The position numbers and the translations under genes are program-made. From contig JADGIF010000008.1 of NCBI GenBank assembly GCA_018985225.1, forward strand, positions 1 through 47,730: a stretch of DNA of 47,730 nt, in the 5' to 3' direction. The notes below the pieces were generated by a model. It saw only the letters and a program-made list of their open reading frames with translations. It made no database searches and was not told the DNA's origin. This stretch comes from Amoeboradix gromovi. Taxonomy: Eukaryota > Sanchytriomycota > Sanchytriomycetes > Sanchytriales > Sanchytriaceae. Below are positions 39,226-47,730 of the stretch, in pieces. Within the stretch, counting starts at the first letter, position 1. Each line of letters starts with the position of its first letter.

Positions 39226-40908
39226 ATGTCAAACTTGATTAACTTGGATAGAATTCCTTCTATCATAGAAGATCGAATTCAGAAATATATTGAAGAGTTC
39301 GAAACCGAATCTGATGAACCCCGTCCTGTGTCGATTGTTTATGGGACTTGGGGAGTAGGTAAGTCAACTCTGTTAAAACAAATAAAAAAAAACGAAAACA
39401 ACGAACACAAAGCGTTGGTGATTCGTTTAGATGCTGCAGCTGATGCTGGATTCTTATCTGAACAATTAAACAGTGAGTATTTCTTGAAAAAGATTGAAAC
39501 TGCCAAAAAAGGTGATGATGTATTTTGCAAGTTCGGCAGATTGTATAAGAAATATATATCAGACGATATGGGACTGCAAATGCAAGCAATAAAAAACATG
39601 CTTATCTTTCCAGTTGTCATCGTTATAGACCAATGGGATTTATTGCCTAAAACGCACCCTTGCTATAACATCCCAATGGTTCATAATAACAAAGCCCCAT
39701 TGTATATTGTTGCTGGTTCTGGATCTTGGAATCCTAAGCTATCCATTTGCTCAGATAGATATAACGAGTACAAAAAGCTATTCATGGATGATCTGTATGT
39801 TCATGTTGGCGCATTGACAGAAGCTGAGTTTAAAAGCGTTAAGGCAACGAATCCAAGCAGAATTAAAATGTCGAGGGAGATGATATTCATTAAATCTAAT
39901 GGCATATTCAGACTTGTTAACTCGATTATTTATTCCGAGGAGTCTGAATGTGATGATATAATAGACTCGCAGCTCGTTGGAAACGTAGACAGAGTTTTGC
40001 TTAGAGCAAAGGATGAATACAATGAGTGGGCGCGGAAAGAAACAATTGATAACCTGGCAACAATGCTTAGGTATAGTGAAACAGATAATGATGTGGAACT
40101 GCCAAAGGAATTCTGCAGAATCAGTGGAATTGTAAGTGACCAAAGTGACAAATTCTCTCATCCCAGATTTCAAAACGCCATTAAAAAAGTGTTGCTTGAA
40201 GATAATGTTTTAATAACGTTATTCCAAATCTTAGCACAATTAGGATTGGACCCTGATGTTAACCATTCCATGCTAGGTACATATTTTGAAGCCATATTTT
40301 GGAAGCAATCCAAAAATATAATGACTTTAAAGCTCGTATGTGAAAAGCCCTGTGTCACAAATTGTAAAAAGGCGATAAAAGAGTCATTTGATGAACTAAT
40401 GGATGGAGGTATACTGACATTACAATGGGAGAGCGTAGAGTCTTTGGACAAATCAACTGATTTACAGAATCATAAAAACACATACGGGGTGTTGATTAAA
40501 ATGAGTCCTAATTTTCCATTAGTTGATTTTGTGTTGGCAAAAGAGGTGGGCAATGAAGTACACATTTATGCCATTCAAGTCACCATTCAATCTTACGAAG
40601 AGCACAAGATGACAGAAGAATATTATGATGAGCAAGCAATACGATGCTACAAGTATGGGATAAAGAGGAAAGGTGATGGCGGATTCATGACCAGGTTTGG
40701 GATGAAAAATCAGACTATTCGCGATTTACTGATTCAAACATTTAGCAATGGCAAAGCCGCCAAAGTCATTTATGTTTTTATTTCACCCAAGCAGACAAAA
40801 TTGCCTAGTAAAAACTGTTTCTATATTCCACAGACAAAATGGTTTTCTGCGAGCGATACGTGGGTTAAAAGATATCTTGATGCTGCAAAATTGGAGATAG
40901 TGAAATAA
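39226..40908 (+). CDS. Crinkler/RHS-like P-loop ATPase with C-terminal nuclease-like domain
   Basis: 560 aa from the ATG at 39226 (GTG upstream). A STAND/AAA-type NTPase: Walker A GTWGVGKS (40-47), Walker B VVIVIDQWD (D135), sensor-like AGSGSWN (163-169), then helices. The C-terminal part carries GTYFE (E354), FPLVDF (D434) and IYAIQVT (Q451) with a nearby His, the D...(E/Q)xx pattern of the restriction-endonuclease fold found in Crinkler and retrotransposon-hot-spot (RHS) proteins. These are known as parasite effectors and TE-linked nucleases. There is no N-terminal signal peptide or Crinkler header, so an intracellular role (genome conflict or domesticated element) seems more likely than secretion. 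AATAAA overlaps the stop. Confidence 0.75.
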   Translation: MSNLINLDRIPSIIEDRIQKYIEEFETESDEPRPVSIVYGTWGVGKSTLLKQIKKNENNEHKALVIRLDAAADAGFLSEQLNSEYFLKKIETAKKGDDVFCKFGRLYKKYISDDMGLQMQAIKNMLIFPVVIVIDQWDLLPKTHPCYNIPMVHNNKAPLYIVAGSGSWNPKLSICSDRYNEYKKLFMDDLYVHVGALTEAEFKSVKATNPSRIKMSREMIFIKSNGIFRLVNSIIYSEESECDDIIDSQLVGNVDRVLLRAKDEYNEWARKETIDNLATMLRYSETDNDVELPKEFCRISGIVSDQSDKFSHPRFQNAIKKVLLEDNVLITLFQILAQLGLDPDVNHSMLGTYFEAIFWKQSKNIMTLKLVCEKPCVTNCKKAIKESFDELMDGGILTLQWESVESLDKSTDLQNHKNTYGVLIKMSPNFPLVDFVLAKEVGNEVHIYAIQVTIQSYEEHKMTEEYYDEQAIRCYKYGIKRKGDGGFMTRFGMKNQTIRDLLIQTFSNGKAAKVIYVFISPKQTKLPSKNCFYIPQTKWFSASDTWVKRYLDAAKLEIVK

Positions 40909-41426
40909 AATATCTATGACTATTTACAACTTGATTTATTGAATGACTTAGACAAGATGCTTGTAAAAGAATTTATTTGTCCTTTTGGGATTAGTGACTA
41001 ACACTTTCTTTGTGATTTGAAATAAAAATATTAATCGGTTAAAGACACGATATTTAACAATAATTTTTTGATTTAATTGCGCTCTTCTCCAATAGATGGC
41101 CACATATAGAATCCCATAGAAAAAATAGGTATTACGATAATGATTGCTTTAGCTGATCTACAATACATCTGATTCAAATTTAAAATCATTTGCTAGTTGC
41201 CTGGAAAAAACGCATTGTAGACGAATAGTTCCAAAGTGCTACTTAAAGTTCTCGATGCGTAGCCTGGCATCTCGCTTAGAAATTTCTAGGAGATCAAAAT
41301 TATTCATTTGCGTTTAAAATTACGCTAGAACGTCATAATTTCAAGCGCGTACAGAAATTGAGCATTTAATTGTAAATATCAAGAAAGAATGGCGCTTTAT
41401 TTTTCAAAACGTTTTTGAATCAACTT
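40909..41426. other. Intergenic, no gene seen
   Basis: About 520 bp. A nine-codon ATG frame at 41389 stops at once. The missing N-terminal helicase motifs of the next gene are not here in any frame I read. Confidence 0.5.
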
Positions 41427-42998
41427 ATGCCTTTTGGATTGTACAACGACGTACAATATTTATGTAGCATCCATCAAGTGCTACTTATTTATTCCTCGAT
41501 GTCACTGGAAGATATATCCAATGCCCTCACTCCGATATCGCCTAGTATTTTAATTATTGAATTCTCTAAATCGTTTATATATTCTCTATTTGTTGACCCT
41601 AACTTGTCTAAATACAACATCGTAATACTCAAATATAAGCCGGATATATTTATGGATCTATCGATTAGTTTGTTGAAGAGAATATTATCGAAACGCAGCA
41701 ACTTAAAGTTGATCATTTATAATTCGACTGCTGAGATGAAGTCTTATTTCAATAACCCAGGCATTTTGGAGTTCTATACAAACGAATGCGATGTTTACTA
41801 TTTAGACCAGCCTTGTTCTAACATTGTTAATTCCATAACATTTACAATAAAGCATTTGTTGAAGAATGATTCTGCTGGTACAGTTCTTGTCTTCTGCCCC
41901 GGTATAAATGAAATCAGCCAAATCAAAAATGACTTGCAAGCAGATTCAATCAATGTCCAAGTTTGCCAAGGCGCTGCAATCCCATCATTTACTAAAAGTA
42001 GAATTGTTTTAACAAGCAATGCAGGTATTGCGGCAGACTATGTTGTTGATTCTGGAGTCACCCGAAATGTTTATTATGATGGTGTCTGCAACACTTTGAT
42101 AACTGAGCATATATCAGATTATGAAGCAAACATTAGAAGTCGATTTGCGAATACTAAATTATTTAGGTTGTACACACAGGCAGAATACAACGCGTTTACA
42201 AAATCTTGTACCAACCAGCAAGATTACGCCCAATTGGTCTACTTATTGCTATGCTTAAAATGCAAAAATCCAGTCTTTTTCGATTATTTTAACAAACCCA
42301 ATTTGTATTTGTTGAACTGTGCAGTAGTACAACTATTCCAATTATCGTTTATAAACAGCTGCGGTCTGTTGGATAACTCTGCAGAAACCTTCAAAGAAGT
42401 CCCATTGCATCCGCGGTACCTAAGAGTAGTTTCTTCGGCGTTCGACTTTAAATGCCTGGTTCCAGTACTAAAAATGATTTCAATGTGCCATGTTAAGGAG
42501 CTTTTCCTTACAAAGAACAGAAAGCAACTAGAGCAAGTACAAGAACCATTTAAGAGTGAGCATGGTGATTTGCATTCATATTTGAATATTTTTGATTTGT
42601 TTCTTAAAAATGGAGATAAATGGTCTGCAAAGCATTCATTAAATACCAAGGAGCTAAATAAAGCAGTGCGCCTATATAAGAAATGTAAAGCAGCAATAAA
42701 AGCAGCAACGAAAGTGGATTTCAGTGCCTCACAGGTAATAAATAACGATTCCATCAAGAAATCATTTATAGACGGATTTTTTATGAATGTCATGGTGCTA
42801 GACGGTATTAGGTATAAAAGGCTAGACGATATTTTCGTGGATATACACCCTAATTCAGTGCTATATAACGACATGCCCAAATGGTGTATATACATAGAGG
42901 GACTTAAAACAAGCAAGTTATTTGTGCAACACGTCATGACTGTGGATTGGAAATGCGTAAGAGACAAAAGAGAATTTTACGAGTTTAAAAGTACTTGA
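41427..42998 (+). CDS. DEAH-box helicase-related protein, catalytically dead (pseudo-helicase)
   Basis: 523 aa from the ATG at 41427 (TTG four codons upstream). The architecture follows a spliceosomal or ribosomal DEAH helicase: end of RecA1 (YSLFVDPNLSKYNIVIL), RecA2 (VLVFCPGINEI; YVVDSGVTRNVYYD; LFRLYTQAEY), winged-helix/ratchet (VPLHPRYLRVVSSA; HGDLHSYLNIFDLF) and OB fold (DGFFMNVMVL; IHPNSVLYNDMPKWCIY). The ATPase motifs are gone: no motif I, DEAH is KYKP (69-72), SAT is NST (99-101), and motif VI QRAGRAGR reads about IRSRFANT (236-243). The frame stays open over 500 codons, so it is probably expressed, perhaps as a structural or competing subunit. Confidence 0.8.
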   Translation: MPFGLYNDVQYLCSIHQVLLIYSSMSLEDISNALTPISPSILIIEFSKSFIYSLFVDPNLSKYNIVILKYKPDIFMDLSISLLKRILSKRSNLKLIIYNSTAEMKSYFNNPGILEFYTNECDVYYLDQPCSNIVNSITFTIKHLLKNDSAGTVLVFCPGINEISQIKNDLQADSINVQVCQGAAIPSFTKSRIVLTSNAGIAADYVVDSGVTRNVYYDGVCNTLITEHISDYEANIRSRFANTKLFRLYTQAEYNAFTKSCTNQQDYAQLVYLLLCLKCKNPVFFDYFNKPNLYLLNCAVVQLFQLSFINSCGLLDNSAETFKEVPLHPRYLRVVSSAFDFKCLVPVLKMISMCHVKELFLTKNRKQLEQVQEPFKSEHGDLHSYLNIFDLFLKNGDKWSAKHSLNTKELNKAVRLYKKCKAAIKAATKVDFSASQVINNDSIKKSFIDGFFMNVMVLDGIRYKRLDDIFVDIHPNSVLYNDMPKWCIYIEGLKTSKLFVQHVMTVDWKCVRDKREFYEFKST

Positions 42999-43722
42999 AT
43001 TACCACCAGATACTTCCTTTAATAATCCTATCTTCATTACCTTTACCAAGGATGAATGATCATATAGCTCAGCGTCATCTTACTTGAGCAACAAATAAAA
43101 TAAAATAAATTTATTGTTCTTAATGTGATGAAGCCTATGATTCAATTATTTGATCTAATTTTCGTGTTTTATGCTGCATTTTCTAAATTAATATGGTATT
43201 TCTCAGTGAAAATTATTGTCATTGACGAGCTCATCAATTATCAGCTGTCCCTATCTACCATCCTTGAAGTTTGACTTACCTAAGCGTTTACTTGAGGAAC
43301 TGCCCATTTAAGACTCATACAAATCATAGTTAACCACAAGCTGTCTCAGTATTCATGATCACATTTGGTCAATAGAAACTTAACGTTCCGCCAATTAGAC
43401 GTCCTAGACGTTAAGAGCAGACATCTGTAGCTGATGCTGATGTTTGTTCCTAATTCCGTGTAACTTAGCGATTTCATGTTATTTTGTAAAACAAAAGATA
43501 AATGATTTTAACTTCCTAATTGTTATTGGTTCAAAGATCTCAGAGTGCGCTAAGTTGACAATTTATTCATGGGACCTCGACACTCCAAAAATAGGTTGCT
43601 CTTCGAAACAACAGTCTTTTTGACTTTTATTTCATGATTTTGGGTTCATTGGGCGCTACTAGATATTAATGATTCTCTTTCTCTTCTCACCCACATTTAC
43701 CCCAGTCTAGTTTTCATGGAGC
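42999..43722. other. Intergenic, no gene seen
   Basis: About 720 bp, AT-rich, without a supported ORF, repeat copy or RNA gene. Confidence 0.5.
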
Positions 43723-44307
43723 ATGTCTCAGATGTCAAAGAGTGCATTGAAATTTATATTCCCATTCTTTGGAGATAACAGATTTAGTGACACAGAGTCT
43801 AATGGTGTCCCAGATGGCAATAATGACGAGATACAATTGACTGAACTGGAACTATTAAAAATGGAAAACAAAAAATTGGGTACCGAGATTGCTACGCTAA
43901 ATTCCGAAAAAAAGAGATTAATGCTAGACATGGAATGCATAGAGATGGAGAACAGAGTTTTAAGAGGTTTGAAGAAACAAATTAATCAACCGGAATCAAA
44001 AACTATTTTATCCACTAGATATGACTCTTTTATTGACGATAAAGCATTAGAAAGTGAGACGGGAAAGCTTAAGAGGCTTTTAAAATCGTCCAACGAGGAG
44101 GTAGTTGCACTGAAAAATGCAAATTGTAATTTAGTACTGCAACATGAAAAAGAGCTAAATACTTTTATGAGATTGCGTAGTAAAGAGAAAGACTTGGCAT
44201 TGCGATTAAGGCTAGAAATCATTCAAAACAGATCTTTTATTGAGCAGTATAGACTGGACTCACGCGCATCAAAGTCAGATTTTCAAGAGGCAATATTATA
44301 TCAGTAA
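43723..44307 (+). CDS. Coiled-coil hypothetical protein, 194 aa
   Basis: ATG at 43723. An N-terminal hydrophobic/aromatic patch (ALKFIFPFFGDNRF) and an acidic linker are followed by two coiled-coil stretches (about 38-88 and 115-175) rich in L, E and K. No family recognised. Its last 71 nt overlap a small opposing ORF (44237-44443). AATAAA lies about 15 nt after the stop. Confidence 0.65.
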   Translation: MSQMSKSALKFIFPFFGDNRFSDTESNGVPDGNNDEIQLTELELLKMENKKLGTEIATLNSEKKRLMLDMECIEMENRVLRGLKKQINQPESKTILSTRYDSFIDDKALESETGKLKRLLKSSNEEVVALKNANCNLVLQHEKELNTFMRLRSKEKDLALRLRLEIIQNRSFIEQYRLDSRASKSDFQEAILYQ

Positions 44308-44443
44308 ACATGTTTGGCATCAAAAATAAAACTCTGATAAGTATTTCAGGGAAAGTGTTTACCCCATACTTCTCATTAAAAGTCCTGATCGGCTTGAAAA
44401 TGAAGAGTTTCCACAGATAAGTTATCAAAGCCAGTCGCCCCAT
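44237..44443 (-). CDS. Possible small gene, 68 aa, overlapping its neighbour tail-to-tail
   Basis: ATG at 44443. Starts MGRLALITYLWKLFIFKPIRTFNEKYG and has hydrophobic stretches around 3-17 and 33-52, like a small organellar membrane protein, but it matches nothing I know. Its stop overlaps AATAAA (CAATAAAA), as in confident genes here. The overlap with the coiled-coil gene makes it doubtful. Confidence 0.28.
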   Translation of the reverse strand: MGRLALITYLWKLFIFKPIRTFNEKYGVNTFPEILIRVLFLMPNMFTDIILPLENLTLMRVSPVYTAQ

Positions 44444-45142
44444 AATCGTGTTTGCTTACGCTTCACTACCTTGAGGCGGTGCTACATAGGACGCACTTAA
44501 GCATATGCTCCTTGTTGCCATATGCTCTCTATCTACTTCCGAACTACATTTGATCCATGTGTATCTCGAAATTGGTTTAATTCAAAATACTACACATCAC
44601 ACTTGTACCGTTCCTCGAGTTTGTAATCATATGCTCTGTAGCGGTTTATAAGTTAATACAGTCTCTTTGCATCATACCGCGATCACCTTGACAATTTACT
44701 ACCTAGACTTCTGATGCATATTTCTCGATTTTTTACACCGTTGAATAAGAAATTACTCACCGAACAAAACAGAGGACCGCTTACTGTATTAGACCCCGAC
44801 TCTTCTCAATGCAACAACCAGGCTTATTCTAATAAACTCGATAGCTGACATTTATATTGACAAGGTGCTACATTTCAGATGGCTTCTAATGAAGAAACTG
44901 CAATACGATGAATACAAAGGCAGTGAGTTATAAAGGATGAGCCATCAATGGATTGTTTAAAGTTAAAGTAGCTGGATGTGGGATTCTATTCAGTATGAGC
45001 TTTAGTTGCAAAATTATTTTGATCTATGAATAATAGGATTGAGGTACCTAATTTAAAGCCAGTGTTGCTTTTACAACAGATACCACATATACCATCAGGA
45101 CAAGAACTTTGAATTTAATTTTAAACTATTTACTATCGCTTA
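44444..45142. other. Intergenic, no gene seen
   Basis: About 700 bp between two hypothetical genes. No ORF, repeat or RNA gene supported. Confidence 0.5.
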
Positions 45143-45532
45143 TTAGTATTTTGACGAAAGAAAGGTATCTTTACCAATTTCAAATTTAGTTATAAATTCA
45201 AGAGATTCTCCTAATGTGGCCTGGTCGCACAATCTGGAATTCTCAAGCAACATATCACATCTTGGGCATGTGAAGCAGAAGCAATCTACTGTCTTACAGC
45301 TCTGAAGTCTTATTAGATTTGCTCTCTCTTTATCATGTTGAGAGCGACACATAGACTTAAGTATATCACTTACAAAAGGACAGTGTATATCCCACCAATG
45401 CTGTCTTGTTTGATCCACACTACCAATAGTTAAGGAATCATCAGATGAAGATATGCTGTTTATCAGTCTATGAGAGTATCTCTGTTGATTAAACTTTTCT
45501 ATATTTGTATTTCTGGTCTCGATTTGATTCAT
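45143..45532 (-). CDS. Hypothetical Cys-rich protein, 129 aa
   Basis: ATG at 45532. The N-terminus is polar; HWWDIHCPFVSDILKSMCRS in the middle and CKTVDCFCFTCPRCDML near residue 80-95 give a cluster of Cys (C-x4-C-x-C-x2-C-x2-C) that could bind zinc. No family recognised. Head-to-head with DPH5, 214 bp apart. Confidence 0.55.
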   Translation of the reverse strand: MNQIETRNTNIEKFNQQRYSHRLINSISSSDDSLTIGSVDQTRQHWWDIHCPFVSDILKSMCRSQHDKERANLIRLQSCKTVDCFCFTCPRCDMLLENSRLCDQATLGESLEFITKFEIGKDTFLSSKY

Positions 45533-45746
45533 AATCGTAATTCAAGATAACGCTTCCTTTTATATGGAAAAAAGACGTTTGGCAATCACATATTTTGGAA
45601 CCCTTGTTGACCAAAATCGTGTCAATAAAAAATTGCAAATAATAATATTTAGGATGTTCCGATAACATTCGTTATTACAAGTTAAACACTTTCGATCGAA
45701 ATAGTTCATGTGATCGAGACTATTAAAACCTCCTGTTACAAATCAC

Positions 45747-46598
45747 ATGCTGTATCTGATCGGTTGTGGATTATCCGATGTAGAAGATATATCGATTAAA
45801 GCTTTGAGGATAATAAAAAATTCAGACAGGGTTGTTCTAGAACATTACACGTCTATTTTAAAAAGCAACTTTAAAGAAATGGAAGATTTTTTTGAATGTA
45901 AAGTTGAAATCGCAGATCGGCAGTTTATCGAAGAAACACCTGACTTTCTAGAAGCTGCAAAAACTATGGAAGTATGTTTATTAGTTGTTGGAGACCCGTT
46001 TTCGGCTACGACGCATGCCGATTTGTTGTTGCGAGCGCATGAAATGAAAGTAGAAGTTCGGTCCATACACAATGCATCCATTTTGAATGCAGTTGGCAGT
46101 TGTGGTATATCGTTGTATCACTATGGTCAAACTGTTTCCATTCCACTTTGGGAGGACTTTTGGAGACCTAGTTCTTATTATGAGAAGATAGCTAAGAATC
46201 TTAATCAAAGCCTTCATACTCTTTGTCTGCTAGACATCAAAGTTAAAGAGCCCACATTAGAAAGCTTGGCTCGAGGTAAAAGGGAATATCTTCCTCCTCG
46301 TTATATGAATGTAAATACTGCAATTGAACAACTTCTTGAAATCTCATCAAACATGGAAGAACCTATCTTATCAACGGAAACTCTTGTGGTGGCTGCTCTT
46401 AGAATTGGAACGGACGATCAGCAATATGTTTGTGGGAGTATGCAACTATTAAAAGGCATGGATCATGGCGCACCTTTGCACTCCATGATTATCCCAAGTT
46501 GTGATATCCTGCATGAAGTTGAATGGGATTTGCTAGATATCATAAGTGTTGATAAAGGGTACACTAGAACTATGAGATCAAGGCATCACAAGCAATAA
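45747..46598 (+). CDS. DPH5: Diphthine (methyl ester) synthase
   Basis: 283 aa, ATG start. An S-adenosylmethionine-dependent methyltransferase that acts on the eEF2 histidine side-chain precursor in diphthamide synthesis, in the cytosol. Family motifs are nearly intact: MLYLIGCGLSDVEDIS at the start, VVGDPFSATTHADLLLRA, IHNASILNAVGSCG, YHYGQTVSIPLW, HTLCLLDIKVKEPTLESL, PPRYMNVNTAIEQLLE and APLHSMIIPS. Length is normal for eukaryotes. It converges on the DUF1295 gene with 5 bp between stops. Confidence 0.97.
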   Translation: MLYLIGCGLSDVEDISIKALRIIKNSDRVVLEHYTSILKSNFKEMEDFFECKVEIADRQFIEETPDFLEAAKTMEVCLLVVGDPFSATTHADLLLRAHEMKVEVRSIHNASILNAVGSCGISLYHYGQTVSIPLWEDFWRPSSYYEKIAKNLNQSLHTLCLLDIKVKEPTLESLARGKREYLPPRYMNVNTAIEQLLEISSNMEEPILSTETLVVAALRIGTDDQQYVCGSMQLLKGMDHGAPLHSMIIPSCDILHEVEWDLLDIISVDKGYTRTMRSRHHKQ

Positions 46599-46603
46599 TA
46601 AAT

Positions 46604-47407
46604 CTATTCTGATTTACTTAATTTCGATGGAGGCCATGGCACTAAAATTGAGGTTGATTTTTCATACTCTTGATATCGAGGATCCTTACCATACTTCTCA
46701 TTGCACTTGGACAATGGAATACCGCTAACACCAAGCAACAAGGTGGAAGTAAAAATTGGAGACAATGACCCTAACGCTAAGAATTTTAAAGGCAGGGATC
46801 TACAACAATACAGCCAAGCAAAGGTCCAAGTGCAGATCTCAAAAAAATAATTCGGATGCTGAGAATATTTCCATAGCCCAGTATAGGTAAAACCTGGGTC
46901 AGATTGCTTCCTGTTTGCCTTGTAATTCCATTTTTCTTGATCTGCTACTGCTTCTAATAAGACACTAGAGATCCATCCACAAGCCAACAACTTGTCAAGG
47001 AGGGTTAATGGCTTTATTACGGGATTTAAGTTCATCAGTATTAACGGTGCTTGAATCAAGGTGCACCACAGCGCTTGAAATATCCAAACGTTGAAAAATG
47101 CTAATCTGTTATTCTTAAACTTTTCAAATCTAGTATCGCTGTTGGTTTTGTACATCCTATATGCCAAGAAGCCACCTAATCTTACTGCCCATCCAATGCT
47201 AACAGCATTCGCAATCATATGATATGATGATTTATTTTTCATTGCAAAGACGACCAAGGCAATATGGGTTAGTGCACCACTTAGATCGTAAAGTTTCTCG
47301 CTATAATAGTAGGTACTAGGAATGCCCACAGCAGCCTGAATCCCCATTGCGATGCCGAAAGATTTGAACAGCATTTCGAAATGTTTCAGAAATAATTTAG
47401 AAATCAT
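46604..47407 (-). CDS. DUF1295 / steroid 5-alpha-reductase-like membrane enzyme
   Basis: 267 aa, ATG start. Multi-pass membrane protein with about six hydrophobic segments. The family core GLWKYSQHPNYFFEICTW (about 185-202) and the SDTRFEKFK segment (about 89-97) are present; this C-terminal region binds NADPH in related reductases and isoprenylcysteine methyltransferases. Fungal DUF1295 proteins are mostly uncharacterised; a lipid or sterol reductase role is inferred. Repeat copy F begins 6 bp upstream of the ATG, so the 5' UTR and promoter probably lie in the repeat. Confidence 0.88.
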   Translation of the reverse strand: MISKLFLKHFEMLFKSFGIAMGIQAAVGIPSTYYYSEKLYDLSGALTHIALVVFAMKNKSSYHMIANAVSIGWAVRLGGFLAYRMYKTNSDTRFEKFKNNRLAFFNVWIFQALWCTLIQAPLILMNLNPVIKPLTLLDKLLACGWISSVLLEAVADQEKWNYKANRKQSDPGFTYTGLWKYSQHPNYFFEICTWTFAWLYCCRSLPLKFLALGSLSPIFTSTLLLGVSGIPLSKCNEKYGKDPRYQEYEKSTSILVPWPPSKLSKSE

Positions 47408-47412
47408 ACAAT

Positions 47413-47697
47413 TCGGACATGAAATATAAAAACCAGCCTAACTTTCTGAAACAGCTTGAGTCATTATATCAAGTGTGTATTAACCGATATTGAAATAAAT
47501 TAAATTAATCTTATTGGTTGCACCTTTTGCTTAGACACTCAAAGACCTTATTCGAAAGAGATAGTGGTCATCTTGTTATAATTTACAGAGGGGAATGACA
47601 TAAATGAAAGAAGAACTTTTATTAATAACAGCATTTTCTCCTTATGGAGCACCTACTTTATAAACGGCTTGGTCTAGTTTTTATATTTGGTGTCCCA
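47413..47697 (+). mobile_element. MITE-like repeat, copy F
   Basis: 285 bp. Starts TCGGACATGAAATATAAAAA and ends GTTTTTATATTTGGTGTCCCA, with AT flanking both sides. It touches the 5' end of the DUF1295 gene. Confidence 0.9.
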
Positions 47698-47730
47698 ATT
47701 GGCTATCGCTAAACATTCAGTTGCCAAAAA

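Noticed and set aside
39226-40908. Secreted Crinkler effector
   Set aside because: No signal peptide or N-terminal Crinkler header; the protein starts at the ATPase domain.
41451-41467. GTACAATATTTATGTAG, a 17-nt match to the micro-intron motif at the start of the DEAH-like gene
   Set aside because: The frame it would join already has a stop at 41416, so removal does not extend the protein. Kept only as a chance match.
1-47730. tRNA, rRNA, CRISPR or prokaryotic operon features
   Set aside because: I looked for T-loop GTTCRA patterns, spaced repeats and ribosome-binding sites and found nothing convincing. All recognised genes are eukaryotic.

Overview
This is nuclear DNA of a gene-dense, AT-rich eukaryote, most likely a zoosporic fungus or a close fungal relative (Holomycota). 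That placement is inference. Pointing to it are two GH18 chitinases, a metacaspase, a CaMK-type kinase with a fungal-style tail, an MTC1-like protein, a UVSSA homologue and a Crinkler/RHS-like ATPase-nuclease. A dynein heavy chain of probable intraflagellar-transport type implies a cilium now or recently. A complex I subunit (GRIM-19/NDUFA13) argues against lineages that have lost complex I. All three standard stop codons are used, and I found no tRNA, rRNA or CRISPR array.

Layout. 1-4448: end of a repeat, a gene with a degenerate RING, then a gene-poor stretch. 4449-19809: ethanolamine-phosphate cytidylyltransferase (broken by two small frame changes), a tiny ORF, a 9.7-kb dynein heavy chain, a long coiled-coil protein, an MTC1-like protein and a PAQR receptor. 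19858-24050: two repeat copies around an unknown gene, then a metacaspase. 24074-29030: an LRR-like protein head-to-head with UVSSA, an ABHD4/5-type hydrolase, a small two-pass membrane protein and a CaMK. 30736-38828: repeat, App1-type phosphatase, propeller-like protein, NDUFA13, SDR and two membrane-anchored chitinase paralogues. 39226-47697: Crinkler/RHS-like protein, a DEAH-box pseudo-helicase, two small hypothetical genes, DPH5, a DUF1295 enzyme and a last repeat copy.

The most striking result is a class of extremely short introns. Four genes need a 19- or 20-nt GT...TAG segment removed to make sense: both chitinases at the same position and phase, the CaMK, and the unknown gene at 21412. 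All four segments end in YTNAYNTAG, a branch-point-like motif fused to the 3' splice site. In the chitinases the intron separates the catalytic domain from a C-terminal membrane anchor; in the kinase it separates the catalytic domain from the calmodulin-binding tail. Retention would therefore give soluble chitinases and a kinase lacking its regulatory tail.

Other themes are very tight packing (divergent start codons 26-51 bp apart, convergent stops 5-33 bp apart, AATAAA overlapping or touching stop codons), a MITE-like repeat with TGGGACATC terminal inverted repeats in six copies that often abut genes, and two large motor-ATPase family proteins (dynein and DEAH) whose nucleotide-binding motifs are strongly eroded.
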